Positions 15,577-24,361 of a DNA stretch of 64,000 nt are shown piece after piece. The number at the start of each line of letters is the position of its first letter. Position 1 is the first letter of the stretch. This DNA is from Pseudomonas fluorescens (GTDB lineage: Bacteria; Pseudomonadota; Gammaproteobacteria; Pseudomonadales; Pseudomonadaceae): assembly GCF_902498195.1 (NCBI RefSeq), contig NZ_CABVIY010000002.1, positions 930,001 through 994,000 on the forward strand, given 5' to 3'. The notes beneath the pieces were generated by a model. That model searched no databases, was not told where the DNA came from, and saw only the letters and a program-made list of their open reading frames with translations. The position numbers were made by a program, and so were the translations under genes.

Positions 15577-16725
15577 ATGAAAATCACCAAACTGACCACC
15601 TTCATCGTTCCACCGCGCTGGTGCTTCCTCAAGGTCGAGACCGACGAAGGCGTCACCGGTTGGGGCGAGCCCGTGGTCGAAGGCCGCGCCCACACGGTCG
15701 CCGCCGCCGTCGAGGAATTGTCCGACTACCTGATCGGCAAAGACCCGCGCAACATCGAAGACATCTGGACCGTGCTCTATCGCGGCGGTTTCTATCGTGG
15801 CGGCGCGATCCACATGAGCGCCCTGGCCGGTATCGACCAGGCGCTGTGGGACATCAAGGGCAAGGCGTTGGGTGTGTCGGTCAGCGACCTGCTGGGCGGC
15901 CAGGTGCGGGACAAGATTCGCGTGTATTCGTGGATCGGCGGCGACCGTCCGGCCGACACCGCGCGGGCGGCGAAAGAAGCGGTCAGCCGGGGTTTCACCG
16001 CGGTGAAAATGAACGGCACCGAAGAATTGCAGTTCCTCGACTCCTTCGAAAAAGTCGACCTGGCCCTGGCCAACGTCGCCGCCGTGCGTGACGCGGTGGG
16101 CCCCAACGTCGGCATCGGCGTGGACTTCCATGGCCGGGTGCACAAGCCGATGGCCAAGGTGCTGATGAAGGAACTCGACCCGTACAAACTGATGTTCATC
16201 GAAGAGCCGGTGCTCAGCGAAAACTACGAGGCGCTGAAGGAACTGGCACCGCTGACCAGCACGCCGATTGCCCTCGGCGAGCGCCTGTTCTCGCGCTGGG
16301 ATTTCAAGCGGGTGCTCAGCGAAGGCTACGTCGACATCATCCAGCCCGATGCATCCCACGCCGGTGGCATCACCGAAACCCGCAAGATCGCCAACATGGC
16401 CGAAGCCTACGACGTGGCGCTGGCGCTGCATTGCCCGCTGGGCCCGATCGCCCTGGCGGCGTGCCTGCAACTGGACGCGGTTTGCTACAACGCGTTCATC
16501 CAGGAGCAGAGCCTGGGCATCCACTACAACGAGAGCAACGACCTGCTCGACTACGTGAAAGACCCACGGGTATTCGACTACGACAAAGGCTTCGTGAAAA
16601 TCCCCAACGGCCCGGGCCTGGGCATCGAGATCAACGAGGAATACGTGATCGAACGCGCGGCCGTCGGCCACCGCTGGCGCAACCCGATCTGGCGCCATGC
16701 CGACGGCAGCTTCGCCGAGTGGTGA
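15577..16725 (+). CDS. dgoD: Galactonate dehydratase DgoD
   Basis: A 382-residue enolase-superfamily dehydratase, exactly the length of E. coli DgoD, converting D-galactonate to 2-keto-3-deoxygalactonate. It opens [25 protein letters not shown]; metal ligands occur in GVDFHGRVH (Asp), FIEEPVL (Glu) and [12 protein letters not shown] (Glu), with the acid/base His in GVDFHG and [13 protein letters not shown]. The C-terminus ends [11 protein letters not shown] as in the family. AGAGAGAC lies upstream of ATG 15577. It is the third gene of dgoKAD, and a REP pair follows. Confidence 0.96.
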   Translation: MKITKLTTFIVPPRWCFLKVETDEGVTGWGEPVVEGRAHTVAAAVEELSDYLIGKDPRNIEDIWTVLYRGGFYRGGAIHMSALAGIDQALWDIKGKALGVSVSDLLGGQVRDKIRVYSWIGGDRPADTARAAKEAVSRGFTAVKMNGTEELQFLDSFEKVDLALANVAAVRDAVGPNVGIGVDFHGRVHKPMAKVLMKELDPYKLMFIEEPVLSENYEALKELAPLTSTPIALGERLFSRWDFKRVLSEGYVDIIQPDASHAGGITETRKIANMAEAYDVALALHCPLGPIALAACLQLDAVCYNAFIQEQSLGIHYNESNDLLDYVKDPRVFDYDKGFVKIPNGPGLGIEINEEYVIERAAVGHRWRNPIWRHADGSFAEW

Positions 16726-16752
16726 TCACGCCCTGATTCACCTCTGCCCCCC

Positions 16753-16842
16753 TGTGGGAGCGGGCTTGCTCGCGAAAGCGGTTGATCATTCGACATCGAT
16801 GTCGCCTGACACACCGCCTTCGCGAGCAAGCCCGCTCCCACA
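16753..16842. repeat. REP-like inverted repeat pair
   Basis: Head-to-head GGAGCGGGCTTGCTCGCGA copies with a 44-nt spacer between dgoD and the MFS gene. It may reduce read-through into the transporter. Confidence 0.88.
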
Positions 16843-16898
16843 GGGTTAGCGCCAATCTTTAGACCGACCTCAATAAACATAAGAAGAGGCACCCCCCC

Positions 16899-18209
16899 AT
16901 GCAACCGCAAACCCTCACCGGGCAGGCGTCGTTGGTGACGCCCAGCCGCAAGCGGTTTTTCATCATGGTCCTGCTGTTCATCACCGTGGTGATCAACTAC
17001 CTGGACCGCAGCAACCTGTCGATCGCCGCCCCCGCGCTGACCAGTGACCTGGGTATCGACCCGATTCACGTCGGCCTGATCTTCTCCGCCTTCGGCTGGA
17101 CCTACGCCGCCATGCAGATTCCCGGTGGCTGGCTGGTGGACCGGGTGCCACCGCGCATCCTGTACAGCGTTGCGCTGTTGCTGTGGTCGGTGGCCACGGT
17201 GATGCTCGGTTTCGCCGCCAGTTTCATCGCGCTGTTCGTGTTGCGCATGGCGGTCGGGGCCCTGGAAGCGCCGGCGTATCCGATCAACAGCCGCGTGGTG
17301 ACCACCTGGTTCCCCGAGCGCGAGCGCGCCACGGCCATTGGCTTCTACACCTCCGGGCAGTTTGTCGGCCTGGCATTCCTGACGCCGGTACTCGCCTGGC
17401 TGCAACATGAGTTCGGCTGGCACATGGTGTTCGTCGCTACCGGTTCGGTGGGCATTCTCTGGGCCGCGATCTGGTACGCGGTGTATCGCGAGCCCCGGGA
17501 TTTCAAAGGCGCCAACGATGCCGAAATCGAGCTGATCCGCGAAGGCGGCGGCCTCGTGGACATTCAGTCCGAACAAGCCAGGGTCAAAGCCAAATTCAGC
17601 TGGGCCGACCTCGGCATTGTCCTGACCAAGCGCAAGCTCTGGGGCATCTACCTCGGTCAGTTCTGCCTCAACTCGACGCTGTGGTTTTTCCTGACGTGGT
17701 TCCCGACCTACCTGGTGAAGTATCGCGGCATGGACTTCATCAAGTCCGGGCTGCTGGCGTCGCTGCCGTTTCTGGCCGCGTTCGTCGGCGTGCTCTGCTC
17801 GGGGTTCTTCTCGGACTTTTTGATCCGTCGTGGCTACTCGGTCGGCTTCGCCCGCAAGTTGCCGATCATCAGTGGCCTGCTGATCTCCACGTCGATCATC
17901 GGCGCCAATTTCGTTGAATCGACACCGCTGGTGATTGCCTTCCTCGCGCTGGCCTTCTTCGGCAACGGCCTGGCGTCGATCACCTGGTCACTGGTGTCGA
18001 CGCTGGCACCGGCACGCTTGCTGGGACTGACCGGTGGGGTGTTCAACTTCATCGGCAATCTGTCGGCCATTGCCACGCCGATCGTCATCGGTTTCCTCGC
18101 CACGGGTGATTCCTTCGCTCCGGCGATTACCTATATCTCGGTGCTGGCATTGATGGGGGCGCTTTCCTACATCTTGCTGGTGGGCAAGGTCGAGCGTATC
18201 AAGTTGTAG
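16899..18209 (+). CDS. dgoT: MFS D-galactonate-type transporter
   Basis: A 436-residue anion:cation symporter-family MFS permease with twelve hydrophobic segments. The segment VVINYLDRSNLSIAAPAL near residue 30 is the DgoT/GudP/ExuT hallmark, followed by GLIFSAFGWTYAAMQIPGGWLVDRV. It imports hexonates with protons. It lies downstream of dgoD, so D-galactonate is the likely cargo, although glucarate/galactarate carriers look alike. The ribosome site (AGAAGAGG) is followed by an unusual run of seven C before ATG. Confidence 0.88.
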   Translation: MQPQTLTGQASLVTPSRKRFFIMVLLFITVVINYLDRSNLSIAAPALTSDLGIDPIHVGLIFSAFGWTYAAMQIPGGWLVDRVPPRILYSVALLLWSVATVMLGFAASFIALFVLRMAVGALEAPAYPINSRVVTTWFPERERATAIGFYTSGQFVGLAFLTPVLAWLQHEFGWHMVFVATGSVGILWAAIWYAVYREPRDFKGANDAEIELIREGGGLVDIQSEQARVKAKFSWADLGIVLTKRKLWGIYLGQFCLNSTLWFFLTWFPTYLVKYRGMDFIKSGLLASLPFLAAFVGVLCSGFFSDFLIRRGYSVGFARKLPIISGLLISTSIIGANFVESTPLVIAFLALAFFGNGLASITWSLVSTLAPARLLGLTGGVFNFIGNLSAIATPIVIGFLATGDSFAPAITYISVLALMGALSYILLVGKVERIKL

Positions 18210-18269
18210 TCGCGGCAGGAGGGCGACCATAATGCCGCCCGTTCACTCGCTCAACGGTAAAGGCTGGAT

Positions 18270-19073
18270 ATGCAGGAAGACGCCCCAAAAATCGCCAAGG
18301 ACGCCGCACCGACCGGCACCCAGACCCTGCTTCGCGGTCTGGGTGTGGTCCAGGCCGTGGCCAGCGGCGCCCGCGATCTCAAGGAAATCGCCCGGCTGAT
18401 CGGCACCACGCGCAGCACCACCCATCGCCTGGCCAGTTGCCTGGTGGACGAGCGTTATCTGCGGGTGGTGCCGCAAGTCGGTTATCTGCTGGGGCCCAAG
18501 CTGATCGAGCTGGGGTTTCAGGCGCGGGAAGAATTGCCGCTGGTGACGTTGGCGGGGCCGTATCTGGATGAGCTGTCGGCGCTGACCGGCGACACCATCC
18601 ACCTGGCGATCCGCGAAGGCGACGAAGTGCTGTACCTGCACAAGAATCCGGGGCGCAATGGCCCGGAAATGCGTTCGCGGGTCGGCCATCGCATGCCGTT
18701 GGCGCGCACCGGGATCGGCAAGGCGCTGATGCTGGACGACACGCCGCAAGAGTGGCAACGGCTGTACGAAATCAGCTTGCCTGCGGGTGGGAAAAATCTG
18801 TTCTGGCCGCAACACCCGGAGCAATCCTGGGAGCAGTTTCAGCACCGCATGCTCGAATACGTTGCCGGTGGCTATGCGTTCGATCTGGAAGACAACGAAC
18901 CGTCGATCCGCTGCGTGGCCGCGCCGATTCGCGACGCCAGCAAACGCATCGTCGCCGGCATCAGCATCGCCAGCACCGTGCCGTACATGCCGCTGGAAAA
19001 AATGGCCGAGCTGATTCCCCTGATCAAAGGGGTCACGGCCCGGCTGTCGGCGGAGCTTGGCTTGAAGGTCTAG
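18270..19073 (+). CDS. IclR-family transcriptional regulator
   Basis: A 267-residue IclR regulator. The N-terminal winged helix (LLRGLGVVQAVASGARDLKEIARLIGTTRSTTHRLASCLVDERYL, residues 20-75) is followed by a GAF-like effector domain with GRNGPEMRSRVGHRMPLARTGIGKALM and the C-terminal IRCVAAPIRDASKRIVAGISIAS motif. It lies 60 bp after dgoT on the same strand and could be co-transcribed. Inference: it tunes dgo or uronate-type genes, adding a second regulator to the pathway beside the FCD-type one. Its effector is unknown. Confidence 0.9.
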   Translation: MQEDAPKIAKDAAPTGTQTLLRGLGVVQAVASGARDLKEIARLIGTTRSTTHRLASCLVDERYLRVVPQVGYLLGPKLIELGFQAREELPLVTLAGPYLDELSALTGDTIHLAIREGDEVLYLHKNPGRNGPEMRSRVGHRMPLARTGIGKALMLDDTPQEWQRLYEISLPAGGKNLFWPQHPEQSWEQFQHRMLEYVAGGYAFDLEDNEPSIRCVAAPIRDASKRIVAGISIASTVPYMPLEKMAELIPLIKGVTARLSAELGLKV

Positions 19074-19079
19074 GCACGA

Positions 19080-19355
19080 TCAGCTTTCGGCCTTCTTTTC
19101 AGCCACGTCCAGCTCTTTCAGGCGCTGATCGATCAACTGGCATTTGTCCGGCAGGTCCTTGGCGGCAGTGCCAAGGTCCATCTTCTGCAATTCATCGTTG
19201 ATTTCCTTGGCTTTGGCCGGGTTCTGCTCGGTCAGCCGGGTGACTTCCTTGGCCAGCTGTTCGCGTTTGGCGGTGGCTTCTTCTGGCGTGCAGGCCCAGA
19301 CGGGCAGGGCGCAGGCGAGCGTGGCGGCGAGGGTCAGTTTCAGCAGGGTTTTCAT
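19080..19355 (-). CDS. Small exported helical protein, unknown function
   Basis: A 91-residue protein with a signal peptide (KTLLKLTLAATLACALPVWA, cleavage before CTPEE near residue 22). The mature 70 residues are charged and helical (EEATAKREQLAKEVTRLTEQNPAKAKEINDELQKM) with two cysteines (CTPEE and DKCQL) that could pair. It is convergent with the iclR gene, six bases apart. I do not recognise its family; similar small periplasmic proteins are common in Pseudomonas. Confidence 0.75.
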   Translation of the reverse strand: MKTLLKLTLAATLACALPVWACTPEEATAKREQLAKEVTRLTEQNPAKAKEINDELQKMDLGTAAKDLPDKCQLIDQRLKELDVAEKKAES

Positions 19356-19429
19356 CGGTCAGGCCTCAGTTCCGGTCAAGGCGGGTTAACCGGTTGAGGG
19401 TTCAAGAGTGGAAAAAGTTCATCGCACCT

Positions 19430-19517
19430 TGTAGGAGTGAGCCTGCTCGCGATAGCGGTGCATCAGTCGCCAACTATGTGACTGACACTTCGTTATCGCG
19501 AGCAGGCTCACTCCTAC
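19430..19517. repeat. REP-like inverted repeat pair, second family
   Basis: Head-to-head TAGGAGTGAGCCTGCTCGCGAT copies with a 44-nt spacer, between two minus-strand genes. Confidence 0.83.
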
Positions 19518-19539
19518 AAAAGCCCAGCAGTGCGAAATA

Positions 19540-20274
19540 TTATCCGCCGTGGCAGCAGCTGGATTTCGCTGCCTCTTCATACTTGTCGTGATGCCTGACC
19601 CATTCCATGATTTCCTCTTCATTGCGACCCTTGGGCGTCAGGTCGAGGTAGTTGTAGGCGCCGACCAGCAGGTCCAGGCCCCGGGCATAGGTGGAGTAAG
19701 TGTGGAAAATTTCACCGGCGTCATTGCGATAAAACACGCTCAGGCCGGGGAGTTCTTCCTCGCTGCTGTCGGTTTTTTCGTAGTTGTAGGTGGCCTTGCC
19801 GGCGGCGACGTCCTCGGCGCGTGCCGTGACGCCAAAATCGTAATTGAAATCGCAGCCTTCGGATGACACCCAATCGAAGGTCCAGCCCATGCGTCGTTTG
19901 AACGCCTGGAATTCGGCGTACGGCGCGTGGGACACCGCCACCACGGCTACGTCATGATGGGCCAGGTGCTGATTGGCGCCGTCGATGTGATCGCTGAGAA
20001 AAGAGCAACCGGGGCAGCCCTCATCCCAGCCTTCGGCGAACATGAAGTGGTAGATGACCAGCTGGCTGCGGCCGCCGAACAGGTCGGCAAGCTTCAGCTC
20101 GCCGTGCGGTCCCTGAAAATGGTAATCCTTGTCGATCTTCACCCAGGGCAAGGCACGGCGTTCGGCGCTGAGCTTGTCCCGTTCCCGGGTGAAGGCCTTC
20201 TCGTGGGCCAGGTGCTGCTTGCGGGCGGCGATCCATTCTTCCCGGGACACGACGGGATGATTCTGAATGTTCAT
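19540..20274 (-). CDS. DUF899 family thioredoxin-like protein
   Basis: A 244-residue protein of the DUF899 group, which has a thioredoxin-like fold. Segments seen are VSREEWIAARKQHLAHEKAFTRERDKLSAERRALPWVKI, LADLFGGRSQLVIYHFMF, and a GCPGCSFLSDHIDG motif holding a CxxC pair at about residue 91. The C-terminus has HTYSTYARGLDLLVGAYNYLDLTPKGR and a SSCCHGG tail with two adjacent cysteines. The role is unknown; it is often called a dithiol-disulfide isomerase. It is monocistronic. Confidence 0.88.
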   Translation of the reverse strand: MNIQNHPVVSREEWIAARKQHLAHEKAFTRERDKLSAERRALPWVKIDKDYHFQGPHGELKLADLFGGRSQLVIYHFMFAEGWDEGCPGCSFLSDHIDGANQHLAHHDVAVVAVSHAPYAEFQAFKRRMGWTFDWVSSEGCDFNYDFGVTARAEDVAAGKATYNYEKTDSSEEELPGLSVFYRNDAGEIFHTYSTYARGLDLLVGAYNYLDLTPKGRNEEEIMEWVRHHDKYEEAAKSSCCHGG

Positions 20275-20449
20275 GATGATTGCTCCTGCGTGGGGCTGGG
20301 AGGCGACTTACACAGCCTAGTCGTTTGGCCACGGCGAAATTCGACATGCCGCCGGTCGGTAGCGACGAAAACCCCGGCTGAACGGCTACCGTCCGCGCCG
20401 GTCACAACCTATGAAGGCCCCCACACTCACGGGCACCGGAGGTTGAAGG

Positions 20450-20839
20450 ATGACGACTTATAACTGGGATTTGATTGAACGCTTGTTGCACGAAGTGCAA
20501 CACGGTGAAGCGAGCTTCACGCCAAGGCCCTACGCCGAGCAGTATGCGGCGCAGAAAGCGACGCAGGGCGAGGAAACCGAAAACCTCGACCACCTGAAAG
20601 CCGTGGCCGGTGAGTATGAAAAACTACTGTTGGCACGCGGTTATATCGAGCCTCGGCCCGAGGAGCAGGGCGGTACGGGCTCCAACTACATTTTGACGCT
20701 GCGCGGCTCCAGGTTGTTGAGCCTGATCGACAGCAGTATTCCCGGCAATGACCATCCCCGTCAGGTGCTGGATGAGCAGGACGATGCGCTGGATGAAGTG
20801 ACGTTTGATGAGGTGGCTTCGAAGGCGCAGATTGCCTGA
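20450..20839 (+). CDS. Conserved hypothetical protein, DUF2513-like winged helix
   Basis: A 129-residue protein starting MTTYNWDLIERLLHEVQHGE, then YEKLLLARGYIEPR and YILTLRGSRLLSLI, an arrangement resembling DUF2513-type small winged-helix proteins. GGAGG is placed about eight bases before ATG. The acidic C-terminus (DEQDDALDEVTFDEV) is unlike a DNA-binding tail. No partner gene; an unusually long perfect hairpin ends the unit. Function unknown. Confidence 0.75.
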   Translation: MTTYNWDLIERLLHEVQHGEASFTPRPYAEQYAAQKATQGEETENLDHLKAVAGEYEKLLLARGYIEPRPEEQGGTGSNYILTLRGSRLLSLIDSSIPGNDHPRQVLDEQDDALDEVTFDEVASKAQIA

Positions 20840-20853
20840 GTTTATGCAAATCC

Positions 20854-20943
20854 TGTGGGAGCGGGCTTGCTCGCGAATGCGGTGGGTCAGTCAATGTTTA
20901 TTTCGACTGACCCACCGCATTCGCGAGCAAGCCCGCTCCCACA
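20854..20943. terminator. REP pair extended to a 39-bp perfect hairpin
   Basis: Arms 20854-20892 and 20905-20943 are perfect reverse complements over 39 bp with a 12-nt loop (AATGTTTATTTC). The outer parts are the GGAGCGGGCTTGCTCGCGA family; here even the usually variable spacer (GCGGTGGGTCAGTC) is palindromic. It sits between convergent genes and probably terminates both. Confidence 0.85.
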
Positions 20944-20960
20944 TTGGATTCGTGTAGCCT

Positions 20961-21830
20961 TCAGTCCTGTTTCGCAGCCTTCAGGCATTTCAAATCGCTG
21001 AAATCCTTCTTCACACCTTCGATTTTCATCAACAACCGCTCACGTTGTTGCGGCGAACTCTGCGCCATCAAATCCACAAACAACCCGCGTGCCTGGGCTT
21101 CGGTCCTGGCGAAGGCCTGGCGGTAGGCGGGTGTCCACAATTGCTCGCGATTGACCAGAAGCGTCTCGATCCGTTGGGGGAATTGCGGGCTGTGACGTTG
21201 CGCCACGGCGGCGCTGAACTGCTTCTGCCAGTGGACGCGGTTGGCGATCCATTGCGTGTTCTGGTCACCCAGCGCGTTGGACCACGCCGCGACACGCTGT
21301 TGCTGTGAGGGGGTGAGCGGGCCCAGCCAATCACCCAGGCGTTTCTCCATGCGCTGGCCACGCTCCTTGATCTGCTGATCGAGCGTGGGCTTGAGGTATT
21401 GCTCCTGGCGTTTGCGCTGGTCCTTAGCGAAAGCCTCGTTCATTTCTGCCACTTGCTGGTCATCCAGCCCTTGCAGCAATTCGATGGCTGACGGGGTGAT
21501 CTCTCGGGCGGTCTCGGCAATCGCCTGTTCGGCTTCTTCGGTGCGTGCTTGCAGGGCGGCATCCGTGACCTGGTTGGTCGCGACCATGGTTTGCAAGCGG
21601 TCCAGCCAGTCGAGATAACCGGGCATTTGCGTGGAGCAATGCCAGCTCAGGTGTTCCTTGAGGCGTTCATTGAGCCAGCCTTTTTGCTCGCCGTTCATGT
21701 CCAGGTAGTCGCTGAGCGTCCAGGGGATGATGACGTCGAGGTTGCGGTAGGCCAGGCCCATGCGACTGCACGCGCCGAGGGCGAGGGTGGCAGTGAGGAC
21801 GAGGGCAATGCATTTCAACCAGCGCGTCAT
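20961..21830 (-). CDS. DUF6279 family lipoprotein
   Basis: A 289-residue lipoprotein. The signal peptide ends in a lipobox (LALGAC, Cys at residue 20). The mature protein is helical and rich in Gln, Arg and Glu, with DYLDMNGEQKGWLNERLKEHLSWHCS, LKPTLDQQIKERGQRMEKRLGDWLGPLTPSQQQRVAAWS and LLVNREQLWTPAYRQAFARTEAQ. This order matches DUF6279. The function is unknown; the lipobox predicts anchoring in the cell envelope. A divergent or upstream partner is not obvious. Confidence 0.85.
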   Translation of the reverse strand: MTRWLKCIALVLTATLALGACSRMGLAYRNLDVIIPWTLSDYLDMNGEQKGWLNERLKEHLSWHCSTQMPGYLDWLDRLQTMVATNQVTDAALQARTEEAEQAIAETAREITPSAIELLQGLDDQQVAEMNEAFAKDQRKRQEQYLKPTLDQQIKERGQRMEKRLGDWLGPLTPSQQQRVAAWSNALGDQNTQWIANRVHWQKQFSAAVAQRHSPQFPQRIETLLVNREQLWTPAYRQAFARTEAQARGLFVDLMAQSSPQQRERLLMKIEGVKKDFSDLKCLKAAKQD

Positions 21831-21907
21831 GGGCCAATCCTTGCGAAAGCCTGGTGTCGGGGTCTGATGCTCATGTGAACGCAGGATGCGGCCGGCAGTT
21901 CAGCCGA

Positions 21908-22630
21908 TCAATAGAAGGCGCGTTCAGCCTTGAGCGTCACCAGCCCGTCGCACTGACTGTTGTGTCCGGAATACGCCGAGCAATAACTGCCGCTGAGGCT
22001 GGAATCGCTGTAGATCAGATCCAGGTCAATCCCCATGAACGGTCGGGACAGTTTCAGCGACCAGTCGGTAAAGCTGGCGACATAGCCACCGTTCACGGCA
22101 ACGGGCGTGAGCAACCGGTGGGTGGTGTATTTCATGCTGATTCCAATCCCGAATGGCGGGTTGCCGTCCAGGTTGGCGAACAGTGTGCTGTTGCGCTTGT
22201 CCGGGTCATTGCTGAAAGCGGCACCAAAGCGACTGCCCAGCAAGGTCAGGCCGCCGAAAATCTCCTGGCTGTCGAGGGTGTCCACTTCGGGGTAGCTGTA
22301 ATGAATGACACCCACTTCATAGCCGAGGGTGTGATCGAAGGGTTGTTTGAAACCGGCGTAGGAATCGACTTCGAGATTGTTCCCCGGGCTGATGCCCAGG
22401 CTGGGTGACCATTGGCCAACGTAGAAGCCACTGTCATGGGCCAGGTCCAGGCCACCATGAAACGAGCCGGCGGCAGACGGTTTGACCAGGCCTTGGGCCA
22501 TGCTTCGACTGGGGGTGGTGCCCAGCTTCAGATCGAAATCACCCAACTCGCGCTGAAAGATTTGCCCGTGCGCCGTCGGACATATCGCCAGGGTGAACAT
22601 CAGAAATAATGAGCAGGAGGGGTTGGGCAT
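21908..22630 (-). CDS. TorF-like putative outer-membrane porin (Gcw_chp family)
   Basis: A 240-residue beta-barrel protein. Signal peptide MPNPSCSLFLMFTLAICPTAHG, then barrel strands with alternating pattern: GGLDLAHDSGFYVGQWSPSLG, LEVDSYAGFKQPFDHTLGYEVGVIHYSYPEV, and a C-terminal LVTLKAERAFY ending in the aromatic residue expected for BAM recognition. The GLDxAHxSGxYxGxW and VGxxxYxYP segments are characteristic of the TIGR02001/TorF family. AAGGAG precedes ATG. Its cargo is unknown. Confidence 0.85.
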   Translation of the reverse strand: MPNPSCSLFLMFTLAICPTAHGQIFQRELGDFDLKLGTTPSRSMAQGLVKPSAAGSFHGGLDLAHDSGFYVGQWSPSLGISPGNNLEVDSYAGFKQPFDHTLGYEVGVIHYSYPEVDTLDSQEIFGGLTLLGSRFGAAFSNDPDKRNSTLFANLDGNPPFGIGISMKYTTHRLLTPVAVNGGYVASFTDWSLKLSRPFMGIDLDLIYSDSSLSGSYCSAYSGHNSQCDGLVTLKAERAFY

Positions 22631-22844
22631 GCGTCACTCCTTGACTGCGAGCGTAGCGAGTACAGGCTTGAACCTGTTGAAACGCTTGATCTAGACGCGT
22701 GCAAGGATACCGGCGAATGCCGGGCAACGGGTGCCGTTCGTCGATTTCTGCAGGATGGGTCGTGTAGCGGGGAGGGTGTTCATGGTGTCCAGCCCAAGCG
22801 CTTCGAAGCTCAAAGCGCTACTGGACCAGAGGATGCCGAGGGTT

Positions 22845-23033
22845 TTACTTTTTACCCAGGGTGATCTGCTTGGACGGGCCGAACGTCTGGCCGCTGACGC
22901 CTTTGGCAATCTGCTGGATTTCACCGCCGGATTTGAGGAACGCAGCGATCTGGCTGTTGATCGATTCGCTGGTTTCGACGGCTGGAGCTGGCTTTGCTTT
23001 GCTGTTGGATGCTTTTACGCGCATGGCGGCCAT
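22845..23033 (-). CDS. Small protein resembling the SutA C-terminal segment
   Basis: A 62-residue basic protein. The Lys/Ala/Pro-rich N-terminus (RVKASNSKAKPAPAVE) looks disordered. It is followed by SINSQIAAFLKSGGEIQQIAKGV, which resembles the FL-x-x-GG-x-x-Q-x-I segment in the C-terminal half of SutA, the RNA polymerase-binding protein of pseudomonads, and by a short basic tail (ITLGKK). Start at the ATG ending at 23033, with ACAGG upstream; an internal ATG at 23024 is possible. Inference: a nucleic-acid or RNAP-associated regulator. The similarity is recalled by eye, not from a search. Confidence 0.7.
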   Translation of the reverse strand: MAAMRVKASNSKAKPAPAVETSESINSQIAAFLKSGGEIQQIAKGVSGQTFGPSKQITLGKK

Positions 23034-23382
23034 TAACCTGTAGAAAATTAACTTGGCCAGGCATCGTACAGGAATTACCTGCCATTTGCTTGGCAAATAT
23101 CCCTTGGGGGAATGGGGAGGCAAGCGAAATGAACGGCGGATCATTATTTCTAAATTTCCCCTAAGTCGCTGTTTTAAATAAGAACATCACGCGCAAAACA
23201 AGGCTGTGTGGCTGGCGGGCAGCGACGAAACTCGTCGGTTCGGTCAGACGAGTGGCCGGACGCGCCCTCAAAACCGTGGAAAATCAAGGTGCGCAGGGGA
23301 TTTTCGTTCGCCAGCGGGCTGGCCGCCGAACGCAACCCGCAAAACCGGGTAGAATGCCGCCCACGCAATGAGGGTATTGGAC
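23034..23382. other. Intergenic region without a supported gene
   Basis: This 349-bp stretch separates the minus-strand SutA-like gene from cvfB. It contains an AT-rich part near 23140-23180 and a TAGAAT -10-like box at 23350-23355, 28 bp before the cvfB start, that probably drives that gene. No convincing small ORF, RNA gene or repeat was found. Confidence 0.5.
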
Positions 23383-24219
23383 ATGGCTTTAGTCGGGCGT
23401 TACAACAGTTTGCAAGTAGTTAAACACACTAACTTCGGTTTATATCTGGACGGTGGCGCGGACGGCGAAATTCTTTTGCCTAACCGTTATATCCCTAAAG
23501 ATATTCCCAGCGAAGATGAAGACTGGCTGAATGTTTTTGTTTATCTGGACAGCGATGACAAACTTATCGCTACGACTGAAAAGCCGAAAGTTCAAGTAGG
23601 TGAATTCGCCAGTTTGAAAGTTGTTGAAGTCAACAGCATCGGTGTGTTCCTCGATTGGGGGCTGCCGAAGGACCTGTTGCTGCCGTTTTCGGAAGAAAAG
23701 CGCCAGATGACGGCCGGCGAATACGTCGTGGTGCATGTCTATCTCGACAAGCACACCCGCCGCATCACCGCGACGGCTCGCCTGGACCGCTACCTGGATA
23801 AAACCCCGGCCAGCTACACCCCGGGCCAGGAGGTGGACCTGCTGGTTGCCGAAGCCACCGACATGGGCTTCAAGGCGATCATCAATAACAAGCACTGGGG
23901 CCTGATCCACAAGAACGAAATCTTCAAGTTCATGCGCGCCGGCAAGGAAGAGAAGGGCTTTATCAAGGAAGTGCGTGCAGACGGCAAGATCAGCCTGAGC
24001 CTGCAACCGGTCGGCCAGGAAGCCGCCACCAGCCTGAACTCGAAGATTCTCGCCAAGTTGCGCGAGAACAATGGCTCCCTGCCGGTCAGCGACAAGAGCG
24101 ACCCGACAGTGATCAGCAGTATGTTCGGCGTCAGCAAAGGCAACTTCAAGAAGGCCATTGGTGCGTTGTACAAGGAAGGCCGGATTGTCATTCATGCCGA
24201 TCGCATCGAGTTGACCTGA
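23383..24219 (+). CDS. CvfB-family S1 RNA-binding protein
   Basis: A 278-residue protein of the CvfB/YitL family. Three S1-like units are visible: VGRYNSLQVVKHTNFGLYLDG, VGEFASLKVVEVNSIGVFLDWGLPKDLLLPF and PGQEVDLLVAEATDMGFKAIINNKHWGLIHKNEIF, followed by a C-terminal winged helix (SDPTVISSMFGVSKGNFKKAIGALYKEGRIVI). It binds RNA; relatives influence virulence gene expression in Firmicutes. GAGGG precedes ATG 23383; an in-frame ATG at 23368 lacks a ribosome site. The first third uses fewer GC-rich codons than its neighbours. Confidence 0.92.
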   Translation: MALVGRYNSLQVVKHTNFGLYLDGGADGEILLPNRYIPKDIPSEDEDWLNVFVYLDSDDKLIATTEKPKVQVGEFASLKVVEVNSIGVFLDWGLPKDLLLPFSEEKRQMTAGEYVVVHVYLDKHTRRITATARLDRYLDKTPASYTPGQEVDLLVAEATDMGFKAIINNKHWGLIHKNEIFKFMRAGKEEKGFIKEVRADGKISLSLQPVGQEAATSLNSKILAKLRENNGSLPVSDKSDPTVISSMFGVSKGNFKKAIGALYKEGRIVIHADRIELT

Positions 24220-24229
24220 CACCGTCCCT

Positions 24230-24313
24230 TGTAGGAGCGAGCTTGCTCGCGACGCGTACTGTCTGAATGAACGCGTTGCTCAGGCGATTTTCGCGAGCAT
24301 GCTCGCTCCTACA
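24230..24313. repeat. REP-like inverted repeat pair, second family
   Basis: Head-to-head TAGGAGCGAGCTTGCTCGCGA copies, the second a GAGCATGCTC variant, directly after cvfB. Confidence 0.82.
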
Positions 24314-24361
24314 TGGGTAATTTCGAGTGGCTGCCATGGATTGTATTGTCGAGGTTTCCCA

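Noticed and set aside
23174..23368. 64-codon minus-strand frame upstream of cvfB
   Set aside because: No ribosome site, Arg/Ser/Pro-rich composition, and it runs over the cvfB promoter region; no support for a gene.
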